Source: Pseudomonas sp. GV085 (GTDB lineage: Bacteria; Pseudomonadota; Gammaproteobacteria; Pseudomonadales; Pseudomonadaceae). Taken from it: DNA of 64,000 nucleotides. The position numbers and the translations under genes were made by a program. Positions within the stretch are counted from its first letter, which is position 1. Every line of letters starts with the position of its first letter. The notes below the pieces were generated by a model. It had not been told where the DNA came from. It did not search any database and saw nothing but the letters and a program-made list of their open reading frames with translations. The DNA lies in contig NZ_QAOV01000006.1 in the NCBI RefSeq assembly GCF_003050925.1, positions 310,001 through 374,000 of the forward strand, read 5' to 3'. Positions 62,764 through 64,000 of this stretch are shown here, piece after piece.

Positions 62764-63762
62764 ATGAGACGCAGCTTTTTTTGCATTGATTCGCACGCGT
62801 GCGGCAACCCGGTTCGGGTTGTAGCGGGCGGAGCGCCGCTGATGCCCTCCGTATCGATGGCCGAACGTCGCGATATTTTCGTGCGTGACCACGACTGGGT
62901 ACGCACCGCATTGATGTTCGAGCCTCGGGGACACGACATCATGTCTGGCGTCATTATTTATCCATCGGTACGTGATGACTGCGACTTCGGTGCGTTGTTT
63001 ATCGAAGTCAGCGGCTGCCTGCCGATGTGTGGAGCGGGCACCATCGGATTATCGACCGTGGTCATCGAAGAGGGCCTGGTGACACCTCGTGAGCCGGGAA
63101 AACTGGCGATTGAAACACCGGCGGGACGGGTCGATGTCGAATATACCCTGGGCGGCGAATTTGTTGAGTCGATTCGCTTGTTCAACGTAGCCAGCTACCT
63201 GCACAGTGCCGATGTGGTGGTGGAAGTACCTGGTATTGGTACGTTTACGGTGGACATCGCCTACGGCGGGAATTTCTATGCGGTGGTCGAACCACAGGCG
63301 TGCTGGACTGGTTTCGAAGGGCAGACGACAGCTGACATCGTGGGGTTGAGCCAGAAGCTGCGCGCAGCGCTCTCGGCCATTTGTGACCCTGTACATCCAG
63401 AGAACAGTAGGATCAGTGGTGTTCATCACATCATCTGGTGTGACAAACCACAGAGCAGAACCGTGCATGGCCGCTGTGCAGTGTTCTATGGTGATAAAGC
63501 CATTGATCGCTCTCCCGGCGGTACCGGTACCTCGGCACGGATGGCTCAGCTCTTCGCAAAGGGGCAGCTGAACGTCGGTGATATTTACCGACTTGAAAGT
63601 CTGATCGGTACAATCTACGAAGGAAAGGTTGAGGCGTCGGTAAAAGTCGGAACCTTCGACGCAATGAAGCCAAGTGTCAGCGGCTGGGCTGAGGTGATAG
63701 GTCACAACACTATTTTCGTCGATGACAGGGACCCTCTGGCCCACGGGTTCCAGCTCGCATAA
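62764..63762 (+). CDS. Proline-racemase-family protein with Cys/Gly active-site pair
   Basis: Protein of 332 residues. First catalytic motif PMCGAGTIG (Cys89; the usual His after it is Ala91), second motif DRSPGGTGTSARM, where Gly252 replaces the second Cys of epimerases. The N-terminus FFCIDSHACGNPVRVVAGG is of the hydroxyproline epimerase/dehydratase group. With one catalytic Cys it cannot work as a two-base racemase; a one-base dehydratase or other elimination is more likely. AAAGGG lies 7 bases before the ATG. Thirteen bases after permease B, so it is in the operon from 55187. Substrate unknown. Confidence 0.85.
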   Translation: MRRSFFCIDSHACGNPVRVVAGGAPLMPSVSMAERRDIFVRDHDWVRTALMFEPRGHDIMSGVIIYPSVRDDCDFGALFIEVSGCLPMCGAGTIGLSTVVIEEGLVTPREPGKLAIETPAGRVDVEYTLGGEFVESIRLFNVASYLHSADVVVEVPGIGTFTVDIAYGGNFYAVVEPQACWTGFEGQTTADIVGLSQKLRAALSAICDPVHPENSRISGVHHIIWCDKPQSRTVHGRCAVFYGDKAIDRSPGGTGTSARMAQLFAKGQLNVGDIYRLESLIGTIYEGKVEASVKVGTFDAMKPSVSGWAEVIGHNTIFVDDRDPLAHGFQLA

Positions 63763-63799
63763 ACAGTGCGTTCGTTAGAGTAAACAAGCGAGGCGTAAA

Positions 63800-64000
63800 G
63801 TGATCGAACGACGAGATTTCAGCGGGTGTATGAAAGGTAAAAACCTGCGTTATCTGGAAGAGACTCGCAGCGAGCCGACGGCTCATGCCCGGGCAGGATT
63901 TTTACTGCTCGAGCACTTCTCGTTGCCTGCATTTACGCAAGCGCTCGATACGATTGTCACTGCCAACCTTTTGCGGCCTGCGTTGTTCTCTTCACGAACC
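63800..64000 (+). CDS. GlxA-type AraC regulator, N-terminal part
   Basis: Cut by the window end after 67 codons. My translation contains KNLRYLEETRSEPTA, then ARAGFLLLEHFSLPAFTQAL and DTIVTANLLRPALFSSRT, the start of a DJ-1/PfpI-like ligand domain as in GbdR, CdhR and the regulator at 46267 (VAFVLLNNFSMMSFTGAIDALVTANLI). The GTG at 63800 has GAGG 6-7 bases upstream; ATG 63830 is an alternative. It follows the racemase-family gene by 37 bases on the same strand and is likely the regulator of the operon. Confidence 0.82.
   Translation, partial: MIERRDFSGCMKGKNLRYLEETRSEPTAHARAGFLLLEHFSLPAFTQALDTIVTANLLRPALFSSRT

Noticed and set aside
1..64000. CRISPR arrays, phage genes or insertion sequences
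   Set aside because: No regularly spaced direct repeats, cas genes, transposases or integrases found; the many repeats are REP-type inverted repeats.

Overview
The window reads as chromosome of a Pseudomonas of the P. fluorescens group. The signs are high-GC codon use, many Pseudomonas-type REP inverted repeats (cores like GCGAGC-AAGC-TCGC and GCAGCCTTCGGCAGCTCC), an mtl polyol operon head with MtlR, a MexEF-OprN-type pump, a complete lhp hydroxyproline locus and ProXWV/GbdR-like betaine genes. No tRNA, rRNA, CRISPR array, integrase or transposase was seen.

Layout. 1-3 kb: end of a sugar-alcohol ABC transporter (mtlF partial, mtlE) and its activator mtlR. 3-4.8 kb: a glycosyltransferase and a single-domain response regulator. 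5-11.1 kb: a translationally coupled signalling operon (CHASE3/GAF hybrid kinase with three receivers, CheR, a cheB reduced to a 34-codon remnant, REC-kinase, REC). A receiver pseudogene and a membrane TPR protein follow. 12.4-15.8 kb: an AaeB/DUF1656/AaeA-type efflux set. 16-21.8 kb: mexE-mexF-oprN-like genes with a MexT-type box but no adjacent mexT.

22.2-39.2 kb: hydroxyproline catabolism. It holds a Pyr2C-type reductase, semialdehyde dehydrogenase, MHS symporter, DHDPS-type deaminase, proline-racemase-family protein, polar amino acid ABC transporter and an aconitase-X dehydratase. The lhpABFE-lhpR block and a GntR regulator complete it. Three promoters here, including that of the GntR gene, share the core ATTTCGTATAC, so this regulator probably controls the locus alongside LhpR.

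40-54.7 kb: a less conserved accessory region on the minus strand. It carries an APC permease, two paralogous SDRs around a GntR regulator, a DMSP-lyase-like cupin, an MFS protein, a GlxA/GbdR-type regulator, an MmgE/PrpD protein, proVWX with a strong terminator, a LysR regulator and a GbcA-like Rieske oxygenase.

55.2-64 kb: a tightly overlapping plus-strand operon of DHDPS-family enzyme, aldehyde dehydrogenase, DAO-type flavoenzyme, betaine-type ABC transporter with two different permeases, and a proline-racemase-family protein; a GlxA-type regulator then runs off the edge. Its enzyme classes mirror the lhp pathway but its importer is of the quaternary-amine type and a Rieske oxygenase is divergent from it. 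My main hypothesis is an uncharacterised route for an N-methylated or betaine form of a (hydroxy)proline-like compound. The racemase-family protein lacks the second catalytic cysteine, so its chemistry may be new.
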